A DNA stretch of 49,201 nt from UBA1426 sp050953365 (GCA_050953365.1 JBMNMN010000007.1:1-49201), one strand, 5' to 3'. Shown: positions 24,470 through 33,697, numbered from the stretch's first letter. Program-made: numbers and translations. The notes: generated by a model not told the origin, from the sequence alone.

Positions 24470-26591
24470 TGATTTCCATCTCCTCGTTGATCTTCTTTTT
24501 CCGGTGACGACGGATAAAGAAGATCGCTGCTGCTATGGCGATCGCCGCGCCGATACCGATGGGCAGCCAGAGAATGCCTCCGCCATCCGTGGGCATCTCT
24601 TCCGGCGGCCAGGGTTCTTCGTTCCAGACGGGCATATCCATGATCTGGAATTGGAATTCCTTTTCGTAAATCTGCTGGTGGCCGGAAGCATCTTCATAGG
24701 TGAAGATGACTTTGCCCGTCATTGTGCCGGTTTCTCTTGGGATAAAGGAAAAATCATAGGAATCGCTGGTGCCCGGCTCCATGTTGCCCACGTAGTAGCT
24801 GTTGGATTCCATGGTATCGAAGTCACCTTCCGCGTTGATGCGCAGGTTGTGCAGCTTGGTTCTGCCCATATTGTAGAAGTCTACGGATACGCCGTTCTGC
24901 ATGCCTACATACAGCTCAGGAGGAGAGATGATGTCATCCACAAGCAATCTGGTGTCCTGCATGACAGGTATGGAAATCACGTCCGTGGCGGTAAAGGCAT
25001 TGCCTTCCGTGTCTTCATAGGACATGGAGACGTTGATCGAGGTAGTCCTCTGCTCCGCATCCGGCTTGACGCTGAGGTAAACGCTTTGGTTCACAGTACC
25101 GTTCTTTTCGATTCGATCCACGAAGAAGGAGTTGCTGGAACGGACCGGAATAAAGGTCCCGTCTCCGGAGTCCAAGGTGACCTTCACATTGCGCAGGGTA
25201 TGGGCGGAGCTGGTGTTCTGAAGGCCAAGGTCCAAGCGGAACTCGTCGCCTGCCTGCACGAAGGTGCCGCCGAAGCTGTAGTTGCTCACCATTAGCTGAG
25301 GTGTTTTAATGGAGTCGGTGCCCACATTTTTTACGTAGACCCCGGTGTATTGCTGTATGCCGTCGCCGCTGCCGGAAGTGGGGTCAACAGCCAGCTTAAT
25401 GATGTAGTTGGTTTCCGGCGCGCTGTCTTTGGTGAAATAGGTGACGGAATAGCTTTTACTCTGTCCCGCGGCAATGTTCTGCTCAACAAATGCGTTCTGG
25501 GTCCGGTTTACGAGCCCGTCCTGAGCCTCGGCGTAGACTTTTACCGGCCCTGTTCCGTTTGATCCCGTGTTGGTAACTTTAAAGGAAAGGGTAAAGTCTT
25601 GGCCGGCCAGCACTTGCTGCGGTACGCTGATATTCGTTATTGAAAGCCCCGAAAGGGAAGTGGAGCTGCCGCTGCCTCGCACAGGAAGGTATAGGGTCTG
25701 CTCGATGGATTGGGAAGCGTTGGACTGATCTTTGAATTCGATTTTAACGGTGAAAGGATAGTTCTTTGTTTCCACATCTTCATCCGCAACCAGTGGGAAA
25801 ACTACTGTTTTCCCGGATCCGATACTGACATAGCCTACAGAAAGGGTATTGCTACTGTTATTTACCGTGATCCCATCGGGTAAGCCCAAGGTCACAACAG
25901 CATTCTTCATAGTAGTATTCCCGCTGTTTATGAAGTTCAGGGTCAGATCTGTGAGGGAACCTCCTATGATGGAGTCCGTGGGGCTAAGTTTATGCACCAG
26001 ATCCAAGGCCGGGGTGTAAACGTAGTTGCCTGATTCGTCTGCTCCGGGTGAGGTAGACTTCTTAATTACGTGAAGTTCCAGATTCCCGGATCTGAGAATA
26101 TTTCCGCTGTTGTCACTCTTATCAATAAGAAGTACGGGTACTTTATGTGTTTCGATGCCGGCATTTCGGGCAATGTTTACGGAGAAAACCAGCTCTGTGG
26201 TACCTCCTGCTTCTAGAGTCACTGTGGCCGATGAGGGATTCGGCTCCCTTATAGCGCCTGTGTCCTTGGACAGACTCGTCTTGGCTTGGAAGGTAATCGC
26301 GCTATTGCCCCTGTTTTCCACTTTCATAGTGAGGGCCACGTTGGTATCTCCCGGAACAGCAAAATAATTGCCGGTCTGGGAGAGCTTTACAGCCGTATTT
26401 TCCGCAGCGAAGACCTGTCCTCCGGTGCCGGGCAGAACGGGAAGACCCGCCAATAGCAACAACACCAATAGAATGCTCAGTGTCTTATGTACGAAACCGG
26501 CACTTTTGTTTTTTGTGCCTTTACTCTTGCTCGTTTTTTGAATGCGATTATCCTTTTCGAAAATTACGCTTTTTGATTTCCTGTCCATCAT
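24459..26591 (-). CDS. Secreted membrane-anchored CARDB/NEW3-like beta-domain protein
   Basis: 710 residues. A basic N-region of about 35 residues precedes a hydrophobic signal (LSILLVLLLLAGLPVLPG) with likely cleavage at VFA-AEN. Several immunoglobulin-like repeats follow, each with phrases such as LTMKVENRGNSAITF, LTLNFINSGNTTMKN and LSFKVTNTGSNGTGP, as in CARDB and NPCBM-associated domains. A C-terminal membrane helix (WLPIGIGAAIAIAAAIFFI) and basic tail anchor it. Likely the extracytoplasmic partner of the adjacent ABC permease. The start ATG 26591 would overlap the stop of the ATPase gene if a lost base were restored. Confidence 0.85.
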   Translation of the reverse strand: MMDRKSKSVIFEKDNRIQKTSKSKGTKNKSAGFVHKTLSILLVLLLLAGLPVLPGTGGQVFAAENTAVKLSQTGNYFAVPGDTNVALTMKVENRGNSAITFQAKTSLSKDTGAIREPNPSSATVTLEAGGTTELVFSVNIARNAGIETHKVPVLLIDKSDNSGNILRSGNLELHVIKKSTSPGADESGNYVYTPALDLVHKLSPTDSIIGGSLTDLTLNFINSGNTTMKNAVVTLGLPDGITVNNSSNTLSVGYVSIGSGKTVVFPLVADEDVETKNYPFTVKIEFKDQSNASQSIEQTLYLPVRGSGSSTSLSGLSITNISVPQQVLAGQDFTLSFKVTNTGSNGTGPVKVYAEAQDGLVNRTQNAFVEQNIAAGQSKSYSVTYFTKDSAPETNYIIKLAVDPTSGSGDGIQQYTGVYVKNVGTDSIKTPQLMVSNYSFGGTFVQAGDEFRLDLGLQNTSSAHTLRNVKVTLDSGDGTFIPVRSSNSFFVDRIEKNGTVNQSVYLSVKPDAEQRTTSINVSMSYEDTEGNAFTATDVISIPVMQDTRLLVDDIISPPELYVGMQNGVSVDFYNMGRTKLHNLRINAEGDFDTMESNSYYVGNMEPGTSDSYDFSFIPRETGTMTGKVIFTYEDASGHQQIYEKEFQFQIMDMPVWNEEPWPPEEMPTDGGGILWLPIGIGAAIAIAAAIFFIRRHRKKKINEEMEINER

Positions 26592-26748
26592 TGCAGATCC
26601 TTCCCCTTTTCTAAATTTATATTTATTGCGTTATTTATTTCATTTACTTCGTTTGCTTCGCCGGCTTCATCCAAGCTCGGCTGCTCCGTATTTGATCCCT
26701 GTGCCTTGCCAGCTTCGCCGGTTTCGCCCGGGATCGGTTCCCCTGTCT

Positions 26749-27633
26749 TTAATCCGTCAGGCTCGCCGGTTTCGCCGGCTTTGACATTTCCGTCCGTTCC
26801 GTCGGTTTCACCGGCTTCAACGTTTCCGTCCGTTCCGTCGGTTTCACCGGCTTCAACGTTTCCGTCCGTTCGTCGGTTTCACCGGCTTCAACGTTTCCGT
26901 CCGTTTCGTCAGTCTGTTCCGAGCCGGGCATCATCACTTGACCCGTCCTTTTATCTTCAATTTTCAAGATATTCCCGTCCATGATAGTTACAACTCGATC
27001 TCCGTATGCGGCAATGGCCGGATCGTGGGTAACGATGAGCAGGGTTTGATTGTTTTCTCGCACCATTTTAACGATAAGGTTCATAACCTCTTTCGATGTG
27101 GCGGAGTCCAGGTTTCCGGTAGGCTCATCAGCAAAGATGATTTTAGGATGTCCAACCAATGCCCTGGCAATACCAACTCGCTGCTGCTGACCGCCGCTCA
27201 TCCTGGTAGGTTTTCTTTTTTCAAAGCCAACCAGACCTACGGCTTCCAACATCTCTTTGGCCATCCGATCCCGTTTTTTCCGGTCTACTCCTCGGAAGAT
27301 TAAAGGGAGACTGACGTTTTCCAGGGCCGTCAGCATAGGAAGCAGGTGGAAAGACTGAAAGATGAAGCCGATGTTTTTCTGCCGGAACAGGGTGACCTTT
27401 TCTTCATTTAATTTATGTATAGGGATGCCACCTATATAGATCTCGCCGCGGGTAGGTTTTTCAAGTCCTGCCACCAGATTTAGGAAAGTGGATTTTCCGG
27501 AACCGGAGGCTCCGATCAGACAGATGATTTCACCCTTTTCGATGGAGAGGCTGAGGTTATCCAGAGCTACAACCTTTTCCTCGCCCATGCGATATATTTT
27601 GCGAATGTTTTTCACTTCGATGAGTGGTTTCAT
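26749..27633 (-). CDS. ABC transporter ATPase, MacB/LolD type, C-terminal tail frameshifted
   Basis: Energises the permease encoded downstream. Walker A is GASGSGKST, signature is MSGGQQQRVGIARAL, Walker B is IIFADEPTGNLDS, and the switch His is in VTHDP. The core ends near residue 225 (ILKIEDKRTGQV). Then comes a low-complexity tail encoded by 36-bp tandem repeats: one in-frame acidic unit, then basic RTETLKPVKPTE repeats after a one-base loss at about 26871. In the restored frame the tail would stay acidic (ETDGTDGNVEAG repeats) and run about 90 residues more, to a TGA overlapping the next ATG. The ATPase core is intact either way. Confidence 0.9.
   Translation of the reverse strand: MKPLIEVKNIRKIYRMGEEKVVALDNLSLSIEKGEIICLIGASGSGKSTFLNLVAGLEKPTRGEIYIGGIPIHKLNEEKVTLFRQKNIGFIFQSFHLLPMLTALENVSLPLIFRGVDRKKRDRMAKEMLEAVGLVGFEKRKPTRMSGGQQQRVGIARALVGHPKIIFADEPTGNLDSATSKEVMNLIVKMVRENNQTLLIVTHDPAIAAYGDRVVTIMDGNILKIEDKRTGQVMMPGSEQTDETDGNVEAGETDERTETLKPVKPTERTETLKPVKPTERTEMSKPAKPASLTD
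26775..26917. repeat. 36-bp coding tandem repeat with one 35-bp unit
   Basis: Units at 26775-26810 (36), 26811-26846 (36), 26847-26881 (35) and 26882-26917 (diverged). The third unit has CGTTCGTCGG where the others have CGTTCCGTCGG, so one C is missing. It encodes the C-terminal tail of the ABC ATPase on the minus strand. Confidence 0.9.
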
Positions 27634-27838
27634 AAATGCACCTCAAAATTACGAAGGATATACGGTTAAAGCCAGCAATTACAATTCGTTTAAGGCATAT
27701 GAAAATAATACCATATTGTAGACGAAAATACTTGCTAATTGTTCCTTAAGTATTTCTTACGAAAAAGTTACCGAAGTTGTATTTGGCGCCTTGCATTTGG
27801 TGTCTGACACTTTTTACATCTATTTAACTTAACATGTT

Positions 27839-28054
27839 TTGGAGCGTAAGGTTGCTCTCCCGCTCGGAGAAGCTACGCGCTTCGTGCCATATTATCCAGA
27901 CGGCATGTCCTATTTGGTTGGCACTTGCTTGTACTCGCCGGAAAGCAACCGGATTATGTATTTAGGCCTGACACCAAACACAAGTAGTTGTAAAAAGTGT
28001 ATGGCAGGGCAAAATACATACAAGGAACTTTATCTAAATTTGATGTCTTATTAA
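27839..28054 (+). CDS. Doubtful short ORF between the ABC operon and tyrS
   Basis: 71 codons from a TTG, containing RFVPYYPDGMSYLVGTCLYS. No ribosome binding site is visible. The segment is more GC-rich than its surroundings and is flanked by GGTGTCTGACACTTTTTACA-like sequence at about 27799 and partly matching sequence at 27967-28000. It may be a remnant of a mobile or imported gene. No function is assigned. Confidence 0.2.
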   Translation: MERKVALPLGEATRFVPYYPDGMSYLVGTCLYSPESNRIMYLGLTPNTSSCKKCMAGQNTYKELYLNLMSY

Positions 28055-28057
28055 AAA

Positions 28058-28287
28058 TTTAGCTGATTTTTGGGTGACGAAAAGGTATAAAATCCATTTT
28101 AGAGAGCCGAAATCAGCTAAAATAAGAAGATCCCTTGAAAAAAGTTGATTTTTTGGCAAAAAAGTCAACTAATTTTTGATATTCACATATTTTTAGCTGA
28201 TTTCTGATAAAACCAGCCTCGATTTTCCTAATATATGGGAAAAATATCAGCTAAAAATCTTATTACCGTAAGATTTTAGTTGATATT
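28058..28287. repeat. Repeat array, family C (seven alternating copies)
   Basis: A 12-bp element TTTAGCTGATTT, or its variant TTTAGTTGAT, occurs at about 28058, 28143, 28190 and 28274 on the plus strand and inverted at about 28110, 28164 and 28244. The orientation alternates along about 230 AT-rich bases with no gene. Confidence 0.75.
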
Positions 28288-28307
28288 AAGAAGCATGGAG
28301 TTCCCGA

Positions 28308-28340
28308 GCAAAAGTATAGCCACGGATGTGATCCGTGGCT
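28308..28340 (-). terminator. Probable terminator of tyrS
   Basis: A 10-bp stem (AGCCACGGAT with ATCCGTGGCT) is followed on the minus strand by ATACTTTTGC. It lies 150 bp past the tyrS stop. Confidence 0.55.
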
Positions 28341-28493
28341 GTAAATTGATTGATGCTCGTTCGGTTAATTATGTTACTTCAATTTGTTTTTGTTATTTCA
28401 ATTCCGGCTCGCCAACTGCGGCGGGGATATTGTCATTATTCCGAGTCGGTTATTGTTATTTCAGTCGATCAGGGAAAAGATCTTTCCGCTCTT

Positions 28494-29753
28494 TTATTTC
28501 AGTTCGATCAGGTGGAAGGTTTTCTTTCCTTTTTTCAGAAGCAGCTGGCCGTCGGTGAACATGTCCTTGGTTACCATCAGCTTGGTATCGGTTACTCTTT
28601 CGCCGTTGACGGACAAACCGCCTTGCTCGATGGTTCGGAAGCCTTCTCCTTTGCTGGGAACCAGCTTTATTTCCGCCATCAGCGTGACAATGCCCACGCC
28701 TTCGCCTTCGAATTTCTCTGCCGGCATCACCGTCTTAGGCACATCATCCATGCTGCCTTGTCCTGCAAAGAGAGCTCTAGCCGCATCCTGCGCCTTTTGC
28801 GCTTCCTCTTCTCCGTGGACCAGTTTCGTCACTTCAAAAGCGAGGACTTCTTTGGCACGGTTGATTTCTGCATCTTTCAGGGAAGAAAGCTCCTCCACTT
28901 CCTCCATGGGAAGGAATGTGAGCATGGAGAGGCAGGTCCGCACGTCCGCATCTTCGACATTTCTCCAATATTGATAGAATTCATAGGGAGAAGTTTTTGC
29001 CGCATCCAGCCAGAGAGCGCCTTTCTGGGTCTTGCCCATTTTTTTGCCCTCGCTGGTAGTGAGCAGGGCGAAGGTCATGCCGTAGACCTGTTGCTGTTCC
29101 TCTCTCCGCACCAGATCCACGCCTCCCAGAATATTGGACCACTGGTCGTCGCCGCCGAACTGCATTTTGCAGTTGTAACGGCGGTAGAGCTCCAAGAAGT
29201 CATAGCTCTGCATCAGCATGTAGTTGAACTCTAAGAAGGACAATCCCGTCTCCAAGCGCTGTTTAAAACACTCGGCAGTCAGCATTCGATTGACTGAAAA
29301 GTGCTTGCCGATGTCCCTGATGAAGTCCACGTAATTGAGATCCAGCAACCAATTGGCATTGTTTTCGAGAATAGCCTTTCCACCCTCAAAGTCGATGAAT
29401 CGGCTGAAGGTTTTTTTAAACTTCTCGCTGTATTCCATGATGGTTTCTTTCGTCATCATCTGCCGCATGTCCGTCCGGCCGGAAGGATCGCCAACCATGG
29501 CCGTTCCGGAGCCGATGAGCACGATGGGGGTGTGTCCGTATTTTTGCATATACATCATGGTAATGATCTGCATGAAATGCCCCACATGCAAGGAATCGGC
29601 AGTGGGATCAAAGCCGATGTAGAAAGTGATTTTCTCTTTGCCCAGCAGTTCCCGAATTTCCTCTTCGTGAGTGGTCTGCCTAATGAAACCTCTCTCTTTC
29701 AACACGTCATATACATTTGTGTGTTTGCTCACATTGTCGCTGATCTCGTACAT
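28494..29753 (-). CDS. tyrS: Tyrosyl-tRNA synthetase
   Basis: Class I aminoacyl-tRNA synthetase that charges tRNA-Tyr. The HIGH motif appears as LHVGHF within FDPTADSLHVGHFMQI, and KMSKS as KMGKT in EGKKMGKTQKGALWLD. A C-terminal S4 RNA-binding domain is present (SVNGERVTDTKLMVTKD). 419 residues; this is the longer TyrZ/TyrS type with LHVGH. AAAGGAGC lies before ATG 29753. Its own promoter is at 29797-29825; no T-box is visible in the short leader, unlike many Firmicute tyrS genes. Confidence 0.96.
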   Translation of the reverse strand: MYEISDNVSKHTNVYDVLKERGFIRQTTHEEEIRELLGKEKITFYIGFDPTADSLHVGHFMQIITMMYMQKYGHTPIVLIGSGTAMVGDPSGRTDMRQMMTKETIMEYSEKFKKTFSRFIDFEGGKAILENNANWLLDLNYVDFIRDIGKHFSVNRMLTAECFKQRLETGLSFLEFNYMLMQSYDFLELYRRYNCKMQFGGDDQWSNILGGVDLVRREEQQQVYGMTFALLTTSEGKKMGKTQKGALWLDAAKTSPYEFYQYWRNVEDADVRTCLSMLTFLPMEEVEELSSLKDAEINRAKEVLAFEVTKLVHGEEEAQKAQDAARALFAGQGSMDDVPKTVMPAEKFEGEGVGIVTLMAEIKLVPSKGEGFRTIEQGGLSVNGERVTDTKLMVTKDMFTDGQLLLKKGKKTFHLIELK

Positions 29754-29796
29754 CTTAGCTGCTCCTTTAGCTACTCAATATAATAACTGATTTATT

Positions 29797-29825
29797 ATAA
29801 TATCACGTTATCGCCTGTTTGTCAC
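29797..29825 (-). promoter_or_regulatory. Sigma-A promoter of tyrS
   Basis: On the minus strand GTGACA (29825-29820), 17-bp spacer, TATTAT (29802-29797). The leader to the ATG is only about 40 nt. Confidence 0.65.
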
Positions 29826-29860
29826 TCCTGTCGTGCCGTGCGGTGTATATTCGTATACCC

Positions 29861-29935
29861 GGCGTGTCGATTGCGTATGTCTGCCGGCGAGCCGATTGCG
29901 TATGTCTGCCGGCGTGTCGATTGCGTATGTTCGAC
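29861..29935. repeat. 25-bp tandem repeat, three copies
   Basis: Units at 29861, 29886 and 29911, containing CGATTGCGTATGT and a GC-rich CTGCCGGCG. The third unit diverges at its end. It lies between upp and the tyrS promoter and is more GC-rich than the flanks. Confidence 0.85.
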
Positions 29936-30056
29936 GGCGCAGTCAGGTGTATGTCCGTATGTGTGCCATTTGACGCATGGCTGCCGGGGTTTTGTTTGAG
30001 GTGCGCCCTTAGGAGCATTGCCCGGCATTCCGTTTAACACATGCCCACATCTGGCC

Positions 30057-30686
30057 TTATTTCGTTCCGAAGAGCCGGTCTCCTGCGTCGCCGAGGCCGG
30101 GAACGATGTAGGCGTGTTCGTTCAGATGGCTGTCTTTGGCTGCGATGAAAATGTCCACATCGGGATGGGCATTCTGAAGCACTTCAATACCTTCCGGAGC
30201 AGCAATAAGGCACATAAAAATAATGTCTTTTCCGCCTCTTGCTTTAATAAAGTCGATGGATGCCACTGCAGATCCGCCGGTTGCCAGCATAGGATCCACT
30301 ACGAACACTTGTCTGTGGTTGATATCAGAAGGAAGCTTGCAATAGTATTCTACCGGGCAGTGAGTCTCCGGATCCCGGTAGACGCCGATGTGTCCGACCT
30401 TCGCGTTGGGAACCAAAGCCTGCATGCCTTCCACCATGCCAAGGCCGGCTCTGAGGATCGGCACGATAGCAATATCCTCTCCCTGAAGCATGCGCATCTT
30501 TGCCTTGCATATAGGTGTTTCGATTTCTACCTCTTTCAACGGAAGATTTCTGGTGGCCTCAAAGGTCATGAGCATGGAAATCTCTTTAACCAATTCCCTG
30601 AAGTCCTTGGTGCTGGTATTTTTATCGCGTAAAATAGCCAGCTTGTGTTGGATTAATGGATGATCAAATACATATACGTTTCCCAT
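30057..30686 (-). CDS. upp: Uracil phosphoribosyltransferase
   Basis: Salvages uracil to UMP using PRPP. The PRPP-binding loop is VVDPMLATGGSA and the uracil-binding end is YIVPGLGDAGDRLFGTK. 209 residues from ATG 30686 (MGNVYVFDHPLIQHKLA), which lies just after AAAGGAGG; an open frame from 30761 is not used. It follows rpiB, as in many Clostridia. Confidence 0.97.
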   Translation of the reverse strand: MGNVYVFDHPLIQHKLAILRDKNTSTKDFRELVKEISMLMTFEATRNLPLKEVEIETPICKAKMRMLQGEDIAIVPILRAGLGMVEGMQALVPNAKVGHIGVYRDPETHCPVEYYCKLPSDINHRQVFVVDPMLATGGSAVASIDFIKARGGKDIIFMCLIAAPEGIEVLQNAHPDVDIFIAAKDSHLNEHAYIVPGLGDAGDRLFGTK

Positions 30687-30830
30687 TTTTGCCTCCTTTT
30701 CTTGCTCGACGAAACCACGCTTTCCGGCTTTCACGGCATGACGATTACTCCGGGCGAGCACTTTAATAGTATTAATTTTTCAAGTCGAGCACTCGATTTG
30801 AGCTGCTCGATATCTCAACTTCCGGACCGA

Positions 30831-31262
30831 TTAACAGTCCAAAAGGTCGATTCTGCGTTGGTGGCGGCCTCCTTCAAATTCTGTAGAGAGCCAAACGTCC
30901 ACGATGGCGATGGCATCTTCTGTGGACAGAACCCGGCCACCGAGGGCCAACATGTTTGCATTGTTGTGCTTTCGGCTCATTTCAGCCATATAAATATTAG
31001 TGGCCAGGGCGCAACGAACGCCTTTTATTCTGTTTGCCGCAATGGAAATACCTATGCCGGTTCCGCAGAAAACGATGCCCAGATCCACTTCGCCTGCGGC
31101 CACCAATTCGGCGCAAGCCTTTCCGTACTGGGGATAATCAACTGAATCGCCGGAATGGGTACCCAAATCCTTTATTTCCAGATCGTTCCGATTGGCTAAA
31201 TGGGCCTTGATCTGCTCCTTGAGCTCAAATCCGCCATGATCGGCAGCTAAAGCTAATTTCAT
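30831..31262 (-). CDS. rpiB: Ribose-5-phosphate isomerase B
   Basis: Interconverts ribose 5-phosphate and ribulose 5-phosphate in the pentose phosphate pathway, supplying PRPP. RpiB/LacA fold: opens MKLALAADHGGFELK, active-site Cys in VFCGTGIGISIAANR, and RCALATNIYMAEMSRKHNNAN. 143 residues, normal. AGGAGG lies 9 bp ahead. Part of a prfA-sua5-rpiB-upp run on the minus strand. Confidence 0.96.
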   Translation of the reverse strand: MKLALAADHGGFELKEQIKAHLANRNDLEIKDLGTHSGDSVDYPQYGKACAELVAAGEVDLGIVFCGTGIGISIAANRIKGVRCALATNIYMAEMSRKHNNANMLALGGRVLSTEDAIAIVDVWLSTEFEGGRHQRRIDLLDC

Positions 31263-31312
31263 AATCCCGTCCTCCTGTCCTTAATCAAATACAATTCACC
31301 GGATACAACATT

Positions 31313-32449
31313 TTAAACATCTATCACTTTATAACCTGCGGCTTTCAGCATTCGGTTCATTACCGCCAATCCGATCGAGTCTTTATCGTTCAACGCGCCT
31401 GCAAGGATCAAGTCCACGTTCCGGTCGTCAAGATCCCGCAGTATGGCAAAGAAATCATGAGCGGCCTTTTCGAAGTCTTTTTCCTCGAACAGGAGTACGC
31501 CGACTTTGCGGCCGGCCCGCTCTTTTTCTTCACGTATTTTTTCCATTTCCCGCTCCACATCCGCCCGGGCGCCGCGCAGAATAACCATTTCCGCCTTCGG
31601 GGCGTAGTGGGTGTATTTCATGCCGGGAGATTTAGGTGGGGTATTGAGATTGTTATTATTGCCGTTATTGGAAATGCTATTATTGGAGTTTGTATTGCTG
31701 TTGCCGCTGACATTGCCGTTGTCGTCGATTTGTGCGGCCATGCTACTGCCGGAATCCGGCCTGGGATCGATGGTCGACTGGGCCATGACGCCCGGGTCGA
31801 TGATCACTTCTTTTCCCAAGGCTTGTCCCAGCTGTTCCGGTGTAAGGATACCGGGACGAAGGATTGTAGGAACCGGACCGGTTAAGTCCAGCACTGTGGA
31901 TTCGATTCCCACTTTGCAATCGTGGCTTTTTATAATAATGTCCGCTTTTCCCATGAGGTCCTGGACCACATGATCTCCCTTTGTGGGGCTGGGTCTGCCG
32001 GAAATATTCGCGCTGGGCGCTGCGATAGGACACCCGCATTGGCGAATCAGCTCCAATGCGATGGGGTTATCCGGCATCCGAACCGCTACCGTGGGCAATC
32101 CGCCTGTGGTGACATGGGGAACCTGAGGCAGTTTAGGCAAAACCATGGTGAGGGGACCCGGCCAAAACCTTTCCGCAAGGATTTTGACTTCCGGTGAAAT
32201 TGCGGGGACCAAGCTTTCAAGGGCCGACAGGTCGGCAATATGCACGATAATCGGATTGTCCGAGGGTCTTCCTTTGGCCAGATAAATCGACCTTACCGCC
32301 TCGGGATTCAATGCGTCAGCGCCGAGGCCATAGACGGTCTCCGTAGGAAAGGCCACCAAACCGCCGTTTCGCAGCGCTTTGGCGGCCTCTCTCAGCTCCT
32401 CTTTTGCCTTATCGTCGATTTGCGTGATTTCAAATACCCTGGTGATCAT
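31313..32449 (-). CDS. Threonylcarbamoyl-AMP synthase, Sua5 type
   Basis: Makes threonylcarbamoyl-adenylate from Thr, bicarbonate and ATP for the t6A37 modification of tRNAs that read ANN codons. The YrdC domain (about residues 1-210) has FPTETVYGLGADA, KGRPSDNPIIVH and the substrate stretch PSANISGRPSPT. A Sua5 C-terminal domain follows (PGMKYTHYAPKAEMVIL). The linker is unusually long and Asn/Ser-rich (residues about 240-275, SGNSNTNSNNSISNNGN). 378 residues. It follows prfA by 22 bp; prmC, often found nearby, is absent. Confidence 0.93.
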   Translation of the reverse strand: MITRVFEITQIDDKAKEELREAAKALRNGGLVAFPTETVYGLGADALNPEAVRSIYLAKGRPSDNPIIVHIADLSALESLVPAISPEVKILAERFWPGPLTMVLPKLPQVPHVTTGGLPTVAVRMPDNPIALELIRQCGCPIAAPSANISGRPSPTKGDHVVQDLMGKADIIIKSHDCKVGIESTVLDLTGPVPTILRPGILTPEQLGQALGKEVIIDPGVMAQSTIDPRPDSGSSMAAQIDDNGNVSGNSNTNSNNSISNNGNNNNLNTPPKSPGMKYTHYAPKAEMVILRGARADVEREMEKIREEKERAGRKVGVLLFEEKDFEKAAHDFFAILRDLDDRNVDLILAGALNDKDSIGLAVMNRMLKAAGYKVIDV

Positions 32450-32471
32450 CTCTGCCTACCTTATAGGTAAA

Positions 32472-33539
32472 TTAATTGTTTTTCATTTTTTCCGCCTGAT
32501 CGGAAGTAATCAGACCGTCAACGATCTCGTCAATTTCCCCGTCCAGGAAGTAGTCCAGTTTATATATGGTCATGCCGATGCGATGGTCTGTGACGCGGCC
32601 TTGAGGGAAATTGTAAGTGCGGATGCGTTCGCTCCGATCCCCTGTGCCGACCTGGCTTTTTCGCGCTTCAGAGATTTCTTTGTTCTGCTCCTGGATCTTG
32701 AGGTCGTACAGCTTTGCTCGAAGAACGCGGAAAGCTTTCTCTTTGTTCTTTAATTGGGATTTTTCATCCTGACATGTGACTACGATGCCGGTGGGCTCGT
32801 GGGTCAGTCTTACGGCGGAGTCGGTGGTATTTACGCTCTGGCCGCCGTTTCCGGAGGAACGATACACGTCAACGCGGACATCGTTGGGGTTGATTTCAAT
32901 TTCTACGTCATCAATTTCCGGCAGCACTGCCACGGTGGCCGCGGAAGTATGGATTCTGCCGCTTGATTCCGTTTCGGGCACCCGCTGTACACGGTGCACG
33001 CCGCTTTCGTACTTGAGCCTGGAATATGCGCCTTTTCCTTTGATGAGAATAACGGCCTCCTTTATACCTCCGATGCCGGTTTCGTTCATGTCCATGATTT
33101 CGGTTTTCCAGTTGCGCCGCTCCGCATAGCGCGTGTACATACGCAACAAGTCTCCGGCAAAGAGAGCCGCTTCTTCACCGCCGGTGCCGGCACGGATTTC
33201 CATAATAACGTTTTTCTCGTCATTGGGGTCCTTGGGCAGCAGCAGTGTGCGCAGCTCTTGGCTATAGACCTCAAGCAAATCTTCCGCGGCAGCCAGCTCT
33301 TCTTTGGCCAGTTCTCTCAATTCGGCGTCGGTGCTGCTGTCTGCCAGCAACTCTTTGGTAGAAGCGATTTCGTCTTTCGTTTTCTTGTATTCTTTGTATT
33401 TATTTACGATGGGCTCCATATCGGACATTTCTTTGACCAATTTGCGCCACTCATTCTGGTCGGCAATTACGGCAGGATCCGCCACTTTTAGAGAGATCTC
33501 CTCGTATTTGCCCACCATAAAATCCAGTTTTTCAAACAT
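32472..33539 (-). CDS. prfA: Peptide chain release factor 1
   Basis: Recognises UAA and UAG and triggers hydrolysis of peptidyl-tRNA. The catalytic GGQ is in SSGNGGQSVNTTDSAVRL. The stop-codon-reading tripeptide region is RVPETESSGRIHTS (P-E-T; P-x-T marks RF1). 355 residues from ATG 33539, which follows AGGAGT by 8 bp; the TTG at 33548 is less likely. Located next to rpmE and the Sua5-type gene as in other Firmicutes. Confidence 0.97.
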   Translation of the reverse strand: MFEKLDFMVGKYEEISLKVADPAVIADQNEWRKLVKEMSDMEPIVNKYKEYKKTKDEIASTKELLADSSTDAELRELAKEELAAAEDLLEVYSQELRTLLLPKDPNDEKNVIMEIRAGTGGEEAALFAGDLLRMYTRYAERRNWKTEIMDMNETGIGGIKEAVILIKGKGAYSRLKYESGVHRVQRVPETESSGRIHTSAATVAVLPEIDDVEIEINPNDVRVDVYRSSGNGGQSVNTTDSAVRLTHEPTGIVVTCQDEKSQLKNKEKAFRVLRAKLYDLKIQEQNKEISEARKSQVGTGDRSERIRTYNFPQGRVTDHRIGMTIYKLDYFLDGEIDEIVDGLITSDQAEKMKNN

Positions 33540-33697
33540 TATTTTCAACTCCTATTATGTTTCTTACGGAAGGTATGAATCGAATGCGGCCGCTCGCTAA
33601 TTTAACCAGGATGTCTATTCATATTATATATGAATTATATATCTATGAATTTATGAATATAAATTTTCTGGCCTTTTTGCTAAGATGTCTTTTCGTG

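Noticed and set aside
24327..25295. 322-residue plus-strand ORF opposite the permease and CARDB-like genes
   Set aside because: It is the antisense shadow of two well-supported genes and has no start signal.
28350..29234. 294-residue plus-strand ORF opposite tyrS
   Set aside because: Antisense shadow of tyrS, which has all its synthetase motifs.
29754..29820. T-box upstream of tyrS
   Set aside because: The leader after the promoter is only about 40 nt and lacks the TGGxACC box.
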